In this document: in pieces, positions 1 through 11,200 of the stretch
Numbering within the stretch: the stretch's first letter is position 1
How the letters are laid out: each line of letters opens with the position of its first letter
Origin: Strigops habroptila
Taxonomy: Eukaryota; Chordata; Aves; Psittaciformes; Psittacidae
Length of the DNA stretch: 64,000 bases
Direction: 5' to 3'
NCBI RefSeq assembly: GCF_004027225.2
Contig: NC_044288.2
Coordinates: forward strand, 20,408,744 to 20,472,743
Notes under the pieces: model-generated
What the model saw: the letters and a program-made list of their open reading frames with translations, nothing else
Database searches by the model: none
Told to the model about the DNA's origin: nothing
Program-made: the position numbers and the translations under genes

Positions 1-1
1 A

Positions 2-2247
2 AAGCTTGCACTAAAAGAAGCGGAAACGGAGAGAACAAGAGAGTCTTGCCTTGCACAAATGACTAAACTTCAGGAAAAACTGGATGAGCAAACTGAAGAT
101 CTGAAAAGAAAACTCGAAGTGGAAAGATCAAGGTGACTTTTCTCAAACTAAGCATGCATTTTGGAGCACATCAAAGCTGCAGTGTGAAGAAGTGCTGAGA
201 GTTAACCATGAACATAATGAAACTCCATTTCTTTTTAGGAAAACCGTAAAGGAAGATGTGACCTCTAGCTTAAAAGAAGAGATAAAGACCTGGCGTAATC
301 TGTATGAGGACTTGTGTAACAAAACAAAGCCTTTTCAGGTGTGTTACCAAGTAGGTGCTTATTAATAACTCTTAACTTAAAACTTGTGCAGTTGGCTCAA
401 GTTTTAGCCTTGAGAAATACACATGCTATTTCCTGTTCTAAGGCATTTATCCCACAATAGTTTCCTACTGTCCCTTGAGCTAGCTATTCCCCTTCCCAAA
501 ACAGTCTGTCTTTGTAGATTTTGGTTCAGTAAAAAGCTATGTTTATTTTAAAGATTACTGAAGATTCAGTATGTATTTCAGCAACAACTAGATGCATTTG
601 AAGCAGAGAAGAATGCACTCTTAAATGAGCATGGTGCTGCCCAAGAAGAACTGAATAAGCTAAGTGATGCATATGCTAAACTACTTGGCCACCAGAACCA
701 GAAGCAAAAAATCAAGCATGTTATGAAGCTGAAGGAAGAGAATGCCCACCTAAAGCAGGTTTGTGAAATGAAATGTTAGAAATCTGTAAGTTATTAATTT
801 GCTTGATTTGTTTATTGCTCTAAATATTTATAGACTCATCCTGCAAACTACTTGTTTTCTGTGATTGTTACGTTCCTTGCAAGAGCTAGATTAGAACAAA
901 CCACCAGCCTCCAAAAACAGTGAGAGAATGTGTTTTAGTTCTGACTGAATACATGACATACAGAAGAATCACCACTGCAAATAACTACCCCTACTTTTAG
1001 CTTGGTTGGTTGGTTTTTCTTACCCTTTTGGAGGTTCTAGACTTAGTAACCCATCTGCTGAAAGCATCGCCTGAAAGCTTCAGGCTACCATAGTGCTTAG
1101 TGATCTTATACAGCAGTTATACAGTGGTGCTGGTTTCTCTAACACCTGTATATTTGTCTTTGGTTTGTTTTTTAATGTCACTAATGATAGTGTATGTATG
1201 TTTGTGTTTAGCATTAGTCAGAAGGGCTGTTTCAGTAAATGAGAAAGCAGGCTTTTCTTAGTTCTTAATCTAACTTCCAAGTATTACGTTTTCTTTAGGA
1301 TGTCTCAAAACTGCGTGCATTGCTAGCCAAAGAAAAGCAAAGCAACAGACATCTTCAGGAGCAACTGCATGCAATTCAGGGCATTCGGCGTTTCGATCCT
1401 TCTAAAGCTTTCCAGCATGACAGCAAGGAAAATATCCCTCCAAAAACTCCTTTTAGAGAAGGTAAGCTTAGATATTGATGTAACTATGTCTTTGTACCTC
1501 TTAAGTTTAACTGCAGAAAGTACAACAGTCTTGCATAGTCTGCTGCCTTTGGGGAAAGAAGGAGAATGGCATCTCATGTTTCACAGCAGATAGTGGAGGG
1601 CTGCCTCAACAGGGTGCTCCCAGTGCCCCAGGTTTGCTATTGTGCTTTCCAGCCCAGTTTCTCACAACCTGATGTGAGCAAGTGTCCTGTGGGGTCAGAC
1701 AACAGGAGAGGTGTGTCTGATGGGGTAAGAGGAAGGAGTGGGTTACAGAGAATCTGCTAGTTTGCATGATCTTGCAAGATGTGAACCTTGCTTTGCTGCT
1801 GTGTAGCACCTACAGTTTTTCTTCTGTCATACAGCTTAATGGTGCCACTAGCTGGGTGTCAGGCAGTGTCCCCTGCACAAGTGCTAGGGGTAACAGTGGC
1901 TTGGCTGGAGCTCTGAGCTCTGGCTCTTTAGCTGCTACCCAGCAGGACCTTATACTGCTGTAGGTGCAAAAGGCTGGCAGATGAATGTGGAATGGAGAGA
2001 AAGATGGCAAGAGCACAGGGCGTACAAAGGGAAGAAGTGGAGGAGGGAGTGTGGGAGGGCAGAGATCTCAACCAGAACTTCATTTTACAGTGTATTCCAG
2101 GGTCTGAAGTTCTGCCTTGCCTGGTGTATGCAGTGTAGTGCCTTCCTCCCCCCAGCAGACAAATAATTACTCTATGGGGTTTTGACTATTGCTCCCACCC
2201 CAATTTACTAATGGTCTTCCATTGCAGGTAATAAAAATAAAATTTAG
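2..2247 (+). CDS. HMMR: HMMR (hyaluronan-mediated motility receptor, RHAMM), 3' end of gene, five exons
   Basis: Partial at the 5' side; the gene enters from the left edge. Coding exons are 2-132, 239-338, 582-758, 1299-1461 and 2228-2247, all with AG acceptors, GT donors and matching phases. The translation is a charged coiled coil followed by the basic stretch [14 protein letters not shown] and then VSKLR, the position of the BX7B hyaluronan-binding motifs in mammalian RHAMM, and then [20 protein letters not shown], the conserved C-terminal signature. The last exon codes only NKNKI plus TAG, so the tail is shorter than the human one. In mammals the protein binds hyaluronan at the cell surface and, inside the cell, microtubules and spindle poles. 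Its neighbour MAT2B is in the same orientation, as in human 5q34. Identity is very likely; the terminal exon rests on phase and acceptor only. Confidence 0.93.
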
Positions 2248-5200
2248 TCTCTCGGTACTAAGAAAAATACCTTAAGTTGCCAATAAACTCCCTCATGTAC
2301 TACAGAAGACTTCAACAGACTACTGTTCAAGGTGAACTTGTATTATATACAGCATCCAACTTAGTGGGAGTACTAGAGAAATGGTCTAAAACTATGTATT
2401 TTTTTTAGAAGAACTATGCCTGGTTATGCTCTTACTGAGAAGCCATGAGCATACAGGTGACTGTATGTTCCAGGTGCCTGGTAACATCATTGCACTCTTT
2501 AACTCACCAATTCATGTTTTTGTATGCTGGAGCTGCTTAGCTTGGTTTCGACAGAGAAACTTAAGAAAAGGTGAATAAGCACTGAAGAGTAAGGATGATG
2601 CATTAAATTTAGTTTCATGAAAGATGGGGTTTTTTTTTTATTCTATCTCATGTTTTTTTAATGTTTAATTTTGCTATTTATGATTGTTTCAATACCAGTG
2701 ACGACAATGCTGCCAGGAGACACACTCTCCTCTACAGCCCAAACAATATAGAACCAGTGTAGAAAACTGGACTGCACAGTTTTGATATTCTTAATGGGAT
2801 CTATGTTCAGGACATGCTAATTTCAATCTTGGGGCTGGATACTGCAGCTGTTGATCTCCAAAAGAGGATTTGCTGCTCAAACTCTAATTGACTGCATTTA
2901 GGAAAATGTTTGCATACTGATGCTAAGATTAGTGTCTTCAGAGATCTGTCTCTTTTATGAATGCTGAGCTCACTGGACTCCCACATTGTCATAACTTTGT
3001 AACTGTTGTAATTGACCAATGCTACCTGAAGGGGAATAACATCAGAACTTGTCTTAATGGGGTGGGAGGATCCCTGCTGTGTACACACATTCGTTGTACA
3101 GACCTGAATTTTGGCAATGTGGGAAGAATCTGTTCGCATCTAAAATTAAGAATGTTTCAGCACAATAAAAATTTTAAATTAAAGAATTTGTTCATTTCCT
3201 TCACAAATTGGGGATAAAACCCAAACTCAACATACAGTGTAATTGACTTCTTCGTTCTAGTCTTAAATCTTTGTCACAAAGCCTAGAGTCAGTCTTGGCA
3301 CAAAGACTGCGTATTCTGCAATCCTACAGAAATTTAGTGGAACTGTACAATACATACAACCTGCAATTCCCTTATCCACTCATTTCCTGTGAGTTTCTCT
3401 TAATACACAAGGAAGTACTGGCACTCAAGTGAAATGTGGAACTCTGTGTTCTTGGTATTGTACCTACTAATACCCTGCGCATGGGTGCTGCAGACAGGCA
3501 GTACACAAAGCTTGATGTGTTGGAGATATTGCCGTTTATACTGACATTATGGGCTTACAAAGGATTGATAATACGTGGGAAACAACGTACCAAAAATGTG
3601 TATTAAGTCCAGAGAAAGAAATTGCTACGTTTTGTCTGTTAATGTCATCTTTCTGTGTTTGCTGGATTACTTGAGCTTCTGAGGAGCAAGGATGAGGATT
3701 AATTTAAGGTGTTTGAATTGAGAAATACTTAGTGTTCAACTTAGCAGCTTGCCTGAAGTGTTGAAAGGCGTATTTTAACAAGCTGCTGAAAGAATTTAAT
3801 ACTGGAGTTCTCTCTCCTTGTGGAGAAAAATACAAAAGTTTTCATGTCTGAAAGATTTAGATGAAGTAAAAGAAATTTGTAGAGTAAATGTGCATTAGTC
3901 TGGCTCACTGGATGAGAACACGTACGTATCAGAAACACTGATGTCACATGCTGGTTGGTGGATGTGAAATGAGCAGTTAGTTAAACCAAACTGCCTGGTG
4001 AGCAAGGGGGCAGGAAGGGACACATCTGTGCACAACTGAAGATGGAGTAAGTGACACTCCACAGCTCCTACAGTGTTCTCACAAGATGGCATTATTTAAT
4101 GCATGGTTGCTGGAGTTGCAGACTTTCTGCGCTGTTCTACTCGCATGGGGGGTTTTGAGGCAAAATCTGTTCGTAAATCAGAATGCTGAAGTCTGAAAAG
4201 CCTTCGTGCAAAAAAAGTGAGACATCCTTAGTTCAATGTAGTTTTAAAAATGTAAATGAGCCTTTTATTTCAAGAGAGATTAGGGCAAGTGAATGTTAAC
4301 AGAAGCTTCCACAAAACTCAAAACATGGCAATGGGGACACTGAGGTAAGGTACGTTTTTTTAGCTGCACCTTGATTTGTGTTTGAAATGTCCTGCATCAA
4401 GTTAGCGAGAGTTTGTCAGAGGGTGAAAGTATATGGAGTGAAGCAAAATACTGCAGATATCACAAGACTGTGCTATTATGATGACTACATGTTGTTTTCG
4501 TACAGCCTTCATTAAAACCTTCTAGCTTAATTGGCAGTGCCATTTTAATTCCTTTTTAAGCTGCTGAGAGCATGCTTATATCGACAAGAGTGGGTCACTC
4601 CAGCAAATAATTATGCTAGCCTTACAGCACTGTCAGGTTCTGGTTTAGCATTAAAAGATAGATAAATAATGTAGAGCAGACTGGGGAGAGAGGCAAAGAG
4701 TGGAAGGGGAAATTTTGAGTGTTTTGTGTCAGCTTTAAGTTGTTTACCAGTATCATGCAGATATGAAATACCTGTTAAAAACTGAAACCTTGATACTGGT
4801 AGCTCACCTGAGGTACACTGAGAATCAACTGCAAGGTACACTGCAAGAATCAACTACTTGTATGTTGTAGAACATACTTTGTAATTTTAATTTAAAAAAC
4901 ACTAATTTAGCAAGAAATTATTGCTATCTCACTGATTTGCAGCAAGGTCTAGGCTGCACTGAGTTTAAATGTGAAAGGGAGAGTTGTGAGACTCCTCAAC
5001 TCAGCTGACCTAATGCAAGCCCTCCTCCCGTTTCCTGTAAAAGGGAAACTGCACAAGACTCCGTGTTGGTGCTTTGAATAAATCTGAGGCACACAATGGC
5101 TGCACTTGCTCATGCTGGCGGTTATGAAGTACAGATTTAAGTCCCTACGGAGCTGCTTAAATGGTACCACTGGGAATCGACCAAAAGCTTAGCAGGACTC

Positions 5201-5371
5201 AGAGCCACACGTGATGTAGGGCTTGGATTAGCATTTCGGTTTCAAAGGTCAATTAAGCCACTGCTGCTTTTCAGTCCATGTGCTCTCTGCAGGCAAAGCA
5301 GACAAAGGGACGAGTGCGCAGTAGAACTGCAGTAACTTCCTAGGCTGTAATTCCTTCTGTAGTTTGGGGCA
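2248..5371. other. HMMR 3'UTR and HMMR-MAT2B spacer
   Basis: I see no conserved coding exon here. The region is AT-rich, holds the two candidate HMMR poly(A) signals, and carries a short imperfect direct duplication near 4809-4855 (units beginning GGTACACTG and containing AATCAACT). The open frames in it (for example 2957-3217) lack splice or family support. Confidence 0.5.
2282..2287 (+). terminator. HMMR proximal poly(A) signal AATAAA
   Basis: A canonical AATAAA lies 35 nt after the HMMR stop codon. A second AATAAA at 3164-3169 could serve a longer 3'UTR. Which is used cannot be told from the sequence. Confidence 0.5.
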
Positions 5372-5401
5372 ATGCCTGAAATGCCGGTGGAAATGGAGCA
5401 G
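5372..5401 (+). CDS. MAT2B: MAT2B alternative first coding exon (variant-2 type N-terminus)
   Basis: The ten codons read MPEMPVEMEQ and are followed at once by the donor GTAAGG, in phase 0. Joined to MAT2B exon 2 at 10858 they give [12 protein letters not shown]. Mammalian MAT2B has a second transcript whose N-terminus begins MPEMPEDMEQ and joins the same exon, so this is the avian counterpart. It replaces the 21 residues of the main first exon. In human this isoform comes from a separate upstream promoter, and the order is the same here (2.2 kb upstream of the main start). The local sequence is not a CpG island, which suggests a more tissue-restricted promoter; that part is inference. Confidence 0.85.
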
Positions 5402-6727
5402 GTAAGGCTCTGGATCTTTGCATTAACTGATTGCTGCCGCACTTTGATTACAGAACCTAGGGGAAAGGAGCAGAGAACTGTACTTTAGTCTCCGCAAATT
5501 GCAGTCTGAAATGTTAATGAGTGCAGAGTCTGGTGCAGTTAGTCACCCTGTGGTGCATTATGCTTAAATAACTGATATGGACTATAATCCAATATCTGCA
5601 TATTCTGTGAGATCATAGTGTTTCACAAAGTGAATATAGTGCTAAAGACATTAGAAGTGTAAGCTAGAATGCTATTGCATTCAATGTAAATGAGGAAAAA
5701 ATAGACTACATTGTTATGAAGATAACAAATTACACCCAGTTTTTTGTAACTGTTAGACTGCTGCCAACAATGTGAAGGTGTTTAACAGGCCAGCTCATGG
5801 CTCTTGCCAGAGACCCCAGTGTTGAGTTTACCCTGCTCTCACCTTGCTCTAAGCCTGAAGGGCTAAGTTCCTGGTTCCACACAGCGAGGGTGAAACATGG
5901 GTGCAGCCCAGGCTCTTACCCTGGTGCTGCTCTGCGGTTCCCCCAAGCTTTGCAGGTTCCTCTTCTGAATCTCAACTGAGGAATTACTGGTATTTTCTAA
6001 GAGGTCCAAGGTTAACAAAGGGGAATTAAATGTCCATAGTGTATTACAAGGAATATAAGGCATCTGCAGTCCAAGAAGGCAGAAACTGGCTGAAGAGATT
6101 TTTATATGTATGCTGCTTTGTCTTGTACATGACCTGGTAAATGTCATCTACGCTATAGTTCTATTCAGTTTTAGTAGATATTATGATTTCTCTCTGTGTG
6201 TTAATTGCTGTAGGTATCAGCTGCTTTTCTCCCTTGAATGCCACTTAAATACTGCTTTAAGTCAAGTTGAAATTAATTTCTTAGGTAAAGACATCAGTGT
6301 GAACGTAGCTGAAGTAAGGCTTGGCTACCAGTTGTTGTGCATCTACCTAACTTTAGTCCTGTTGTTCAAAACAATAGGGGGTAAAGGGTCTTTGCCTTTG
6401 TGTGGGTCAGAAGTATTACAGTAAAAAGCTTTGTGAACAGGTTCATGTTACTTCAAAACCCTGCATCTAAAACAGTAAGCTCTCATCTTCTAAGTGTAAA
6501 ATTGTGGGATGAGTAACAGAGGCAGTGATTGCTTTCACCGAGGCAACCCTACCTTCCCGGGGTATTTACCAGTCACTTTCATATGAAGCTGTGGATAAAG
6601 GCAATGGAAAAATGCACGATTTTCTGCCATTCTGAAACGAAAATGAAATAATTTCTCTTGAAGGATGTCAGAGCTGTATTAATGGTATCTCCTAGCCGCC
6701 AGCCATGTGCATTAGGAAGTTTTGCTG

Positions 6728-6735
6728 TATAAAAG
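6728..6735 (+). promoter_or_regulatory. TATA-box-like TATAAAAG upstream of the MAT2B CpG island
   Basis: A perfect TATAAAAG octamer lies about 850 nt before the main MAT2B start. No exon is recognisable just downstream, so it may be chance or may drive an unannotated transcript. Confidence 0.2.
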
Positions 6736-7059
6736 GCAGGAGCTGATCATTTTACACGAGTGGAAGTTTACAGTTTCTAGGGGCAAAGGTTGTCACGTTA
6801 AGGCTGTAAACGAGGAGCGGTTGCTGCAGGAGCTGGGGTTGCTCTTTGGAGCTCTGTGGACACGGTAAAAGGCAGCTCCTCAGCAAGAGCTGTAGCTGCA
6901 GCCTCGGGCGCGGCACGGACATACACACAAACGCGTTGCTCACCAGCTGCTGAGCACTGGTGCCGTGCTGGGAGGCTCTGGGTGCAGCGTGCCATTCCTT
7001 GCCTCCTCTCGCGGGAGGAAAGGGAAAGGAGCAATCACTGCTTGGGCTGTTTTCCTTAG

Positions 7060-8220
7060 AGCCGAGACCGGTGCAGGCTGCCCGGCAGCTGTGGCCGCTG
7101 TGCTGGAGCCCGTTACGGGCTCATCTACTTGACACAAACCCCGCCAGAGCCGCTGCCGGGGCTGCAGGGTCATGTTCAGGCCGGGGCCCCGCTCCGCCTC
7201 TCCATCCCGCTTTCCAGCGGGCTCTTCCCAGCCGCCCCAGCCCGGGCCTTGGCTCTGCGGTGTCGCCGAAGCAGCGATGTTCGCGCTACAGCACCCGGCC
7301 CAGCGAACTGCCGCTCCCCTACCCCATGGCTCCGCGGCCACCTCCCCCGGGCTCGGCCCCTTTAAGCCCCCGGCCGGGCCCCTCCTCCTTGGCGCTCCTC
7401 AGCCACTGAGCGCGCGGCGGCGGCAGGCGCCTGCGTCGTGTCGTCGCCGCGGCCCAATGAGGGCGCGCCCTGCTGCGCGGCGCACGGCACGTCTGCCCTC
7501 CCGCAGCGCCCCGCCGAGCAGCAGCAGCAGCAGCAGGAGCAGGCCCCGGGCCGGGCGGGCCCCGTGGCGCCGCCATGGTCGGCCGGGAGAAGGAGCTCAA
7601 GATCCGCTTCGCGCCGGGCCGCTGCGAGCTGGTGGAGGTGAGTGGCGGGACCCCGCGACGCCGCTTTCTCCGGGTGCGCCACCGCGGCGGGCGGCGGCTG
7701 CCGGCTCCCGGGCGGGCTGGGTTGGGCCGGGCCGCCCCGCACGGACCTGCCTTCGCAGGGCCGCGGGGTGCGCCGCCGGGCGGGCCTCCCCTGCGGGGCC
7801 AGGGGAGGTGCCGCGGGCCGTCGGGGAAGGGCTGTCGCAGCGCGGCTGTGGCGGCTCCGCCTGTCCGCGGGGTGCTGGGTGCGAGGGGAAGCGCGGGCGG
7901 CGGCTCCTGCTGGTGGCTGGGCCGTGCCCTTCCCCGCGGGGCTGCTGTGAGCTCCGGGATCGGGACACTCGGTGCCTCCTTCCGCCACCGTTGCGTTGCC
8001 GCCGTGACGGCGGTTTGGGCGCTGCGCTGCGGTCCCGCCTGGTCCCGCTGCCGGAGCTGCCCTGGGCCCGCGAGCCTGTCCCATGTGAGAGCCGTTGAGC
8101 AGGTGCAGTCCGCGGCGAGGAGCGGCCCGGCGGGTGCTGCCGTCCCGTCTGATGCCGCGTCCTCCTGGTCCTCACCTCGCGTGCGAACCTGCGTGAGTCC
8201 GGCAGCCTCTTCCGTAACAT
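7060..8220 (+). promoter_or_regulatory. CpG island promoter of MAT2B
   Basis: The stretch is very GC- and CpG-rich compared with AT-rich flanks and spans the main first exon and the start of intron 1. It has no obvious TATA box close to the start codon. A run of six CAG codons (7519-7536) sits in the probable 5' leader. It behaves as a typical housekeeping CpG-island promoter; several long open frames on both strands here are composition artefacts. Confidence 0.75.
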
Positions 8221-11200
8221 GGGCATCTCTGAGTTGAGCTTTATATAAAGCTTATAAAGTGCTTGTGTCTTGGTTTTCCGCCTTTTTAATTATAATTTAT
8301 AAATATAATTTTTAATTATACTTTTATAATTTAATACCCTCTAAAAATACTTCTAGGTCTCCCAAATGCTACTTTTAGTCTTATCTTGGATATTTTTATG
8401 TGAATGAGGCTGCTGAGTACAATGCTCTTTTATTACGTTGATTCCTAGTGAGCAGTGAACATCAGATAGAGCAAAATGAAATCGGGCGCTTTATCATAAA
8501 GCTTAAAATGGTGCATTTATGTAGTATTATTCAAAATTAGTTAAGACAACTGTGCATATTTGATGGCTCTGGGTTTTTGATTGCTTCATGATTGAGAAGC
8601 ACATGGAAAAAATCTGTTAGCAGATGGGCTAGTTTGACAGCAGCTTGTATTTAAGCCTACAAAACTTGTAGGCAAAAGGGTAACATTTGAATTCTGGAAT
8701 GTTTGGGCACACCAAGCATCCAAAGTCCTCAAGAGAGACTCAAAGGTCTGCTACTGCAGTTTCTAGGCAGAAAGCCTGTTGCAGCTCAGTGGCATTCTGC
8801 AAAAGAGCAGGGCAACGTATAGGGAAAGAGTTAACCTGTGCACGTTTCATGTTACCAGATCATTTAACCGCATTAAAACTGATGGTTGGTGTTGAATTTA
8901 TGGGAAACATCCACTGCTAACCTTGTGGAAACAAGAGACTTAATTAGTCTTGCAGACAAGAACAACAGGATGCAGACAGTACTAAACCTGGTTGTGACCG
9001 TTGTGTTCAGGCTGTGCTGCTCATGTAATATCCTCTTTATGCTGTGTAGAATAAACAAACCTTGATTAACGATGCTTAAAAATGCCAGGGCTTACAAATG
9101 ACACAAGTTTTTGTGTCGGTCACTTCCTACTTATTAAAGACATTCTGTGACATTTTTAGAGAACTCAGTTTCCTGCCAGAGGGCTTTGGTATTTATTAGC
9201 TCTAGAAGCACTGGTAAATCTGTCCTGTGAGGTTCTGTCCAGGCTTTGCAGAGATAAAAAGGACATCACAACACTGAGTGTTCTTGCTTATGCTTTTCAG
9301 AGAACAGGAGCAGCCTTAAAAAATTATAAATAAACATCATTTGCTGTAGTTTGTCACTTTAACGAAACTGTCTGAATGTCAATTGCTGATCTTCACCCAA
9401 TACTTAAGGAAGTCATCCTTCACCTGAAGGTTTAGAGTGGAGGAAAATGCTTGTGCTGTGCTGGGAACTGTCAGCACCTTGGCATATGCCCTTATGGAAT
9501 AAGTCTTTTAACTTTACAGTATAGATTTAGATTAGATATTAGGAAGAAGTTCTTCCCTGTGAGGGTGCTGAGACGCTGGCACAGGGTGCCCAGAGAAGCT
9601 GTGGCTGCCCCATCCCTGGCAGTGTTCAAGGCCAGGTTGGACACAGGGGCTTGGAGCAACCTGCTCTAGTGGAAGGTGCCCCTGCCCGTGGCAGGGGGCT
9701 GGAACTGGATGAGCTTTCACATCCCTTCCAGCACAAACCAGTCTGGGATTCTAGAATTTTAAGGGGGAAAGATGGTAATTTGGAATCAATTTCTATTGCT
9801 TCCTGTGCTGCAGTCAGAAACCTGGGCTGTCACAATGCCGAAAACATAAGAATGCACGGTAGTGACAGGGCTATTTGGATCATGTAGTAGAGAGCATTTA
9901 CAAAGTTATAGTCAGTTATCACAGATGGTCCTTGTGCATAAAGCAGTCAGGAAATCCCAGATGTGTGGATTCTGCACTCCTGCAGTTTTGGTCTGTACTG
10001 GCATGTAAGTATATGCTTTTCGTTTTGTTTATGCTACCTGCAGAAGTAAAGCATGAAAGGAAAATATAGATTGCTCAGACAGACGTGAACCTTGGGTTTC
10101 CTGTCTTGAAAACTTTGTGGTCTGGCGAGTGGTGGAGAGGAAGGAACTTTGTGTGCACTGTTGTACATGGCTGTCAGAAGTACTGAAATCTGCCGTAGCT
10201 GAAGAAGCCTTAGGATGTTGTATAGATCGAGAGTTTAAATTATCAAATCACTTTCAGATGCATTTTGTAAAACTAAGAGGAGAGCTGTATCTTGCTTTTA
10301 CTTATTACTAGACTGTTGTGTTAAATGACAGTGAATTACCATTTAATAATAAAATTCAAGTTTTCATTTCTTAGAGTCATCGTAGGTAGGCCCACAGGGA
10401 GCTATATGGTACTGCTGCAGCCTCTAACAGGCACAGTCGGTCCAAAATTACTTGTTGCAGGGTGTGGACCCTAAATGTTGCATATTTTGGGTCCATTTTC
10501 TAAAGAAGTTATTATTTCCCTCATTTCAAATTGCACAAAGTTACCAGATTTTGAATGAACTTAAAATTTTATCTTCATTAGTGGTTTGGTTTGATGTCCC
10601 CTCCCATTGTAGAAGTAAATGAGTTTACCATTTAAGTTTTGCTTTCACTATCATCTTCAAAAATATGTTTAAATACTTCACTAGGTACAACCTCTGTGCT
10701 CCCAGTTGTTTGTGTTCCATGAGATACTCCAAAACACTCATGTGGTGAGGGAAGCTGTTCAATGCAGTAGCTCTGGCTGTAGCCTTGCATACTTTTAAAG
10801 AAAACATAGTTATAAATAACAGTAGAAAGAAAACTTTTCCTGTTCTTGTTTCCCTAGGAAGATGTTGATATTCCCAGTAGGCGAGCTCTCATTACTGGTG
10901 CTACAGGACTTCTTGGCAGAGCTGTGTTTAAAGAATTCAATGAAAATAATTGGAATGCAGTTGGCTGCGGATACAGGAGAGCTCAGCCCAGATTTGAACA
11001 GATAAATCTTCTGGACTCTGTTGCAGTTCATGACATTATCCATGATTTTCAGGTGAGTTCCTGGAGTGTGAAGTAGATGGTTAGGGTACTTTATACATCT
11101 AGTACTCAGTTGATAGTGCTCTTCTGATACTGAGTTTATGTGGCTGTAGTGGGGCAATGCTTTGGTGGAGTGCTGAAAGATGTGTGGCTGCCTTTGCTGC

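Larger units (their letters stand above)
5402..10857. other. MAT2B 5' introns
   Basis: Non-coding apart from the main first exon (7575-7637). From 5402 to about 7060 and from 8250 to 10857 the sequence is AT-rich and shows no conserved exon. It contains the CpG island and one CR1 tail, both listed separately. Confidence 0.6.

Noticed and set aside
2957-3217. Plus-strand frame after HMMR (86 residues)
   Set aside because: Lies in the probable 3'UTR or spacer, no family resemblance.
7172-8098. 308-residue open frame (+) and overlapping 209-240-residue frames (-) at the MAT2B CpG island
   Set aside because: Arg/Pro/Ala/Gly composition only, crosses the real first exon and its donor in another frame; stop-poor because of GC content.
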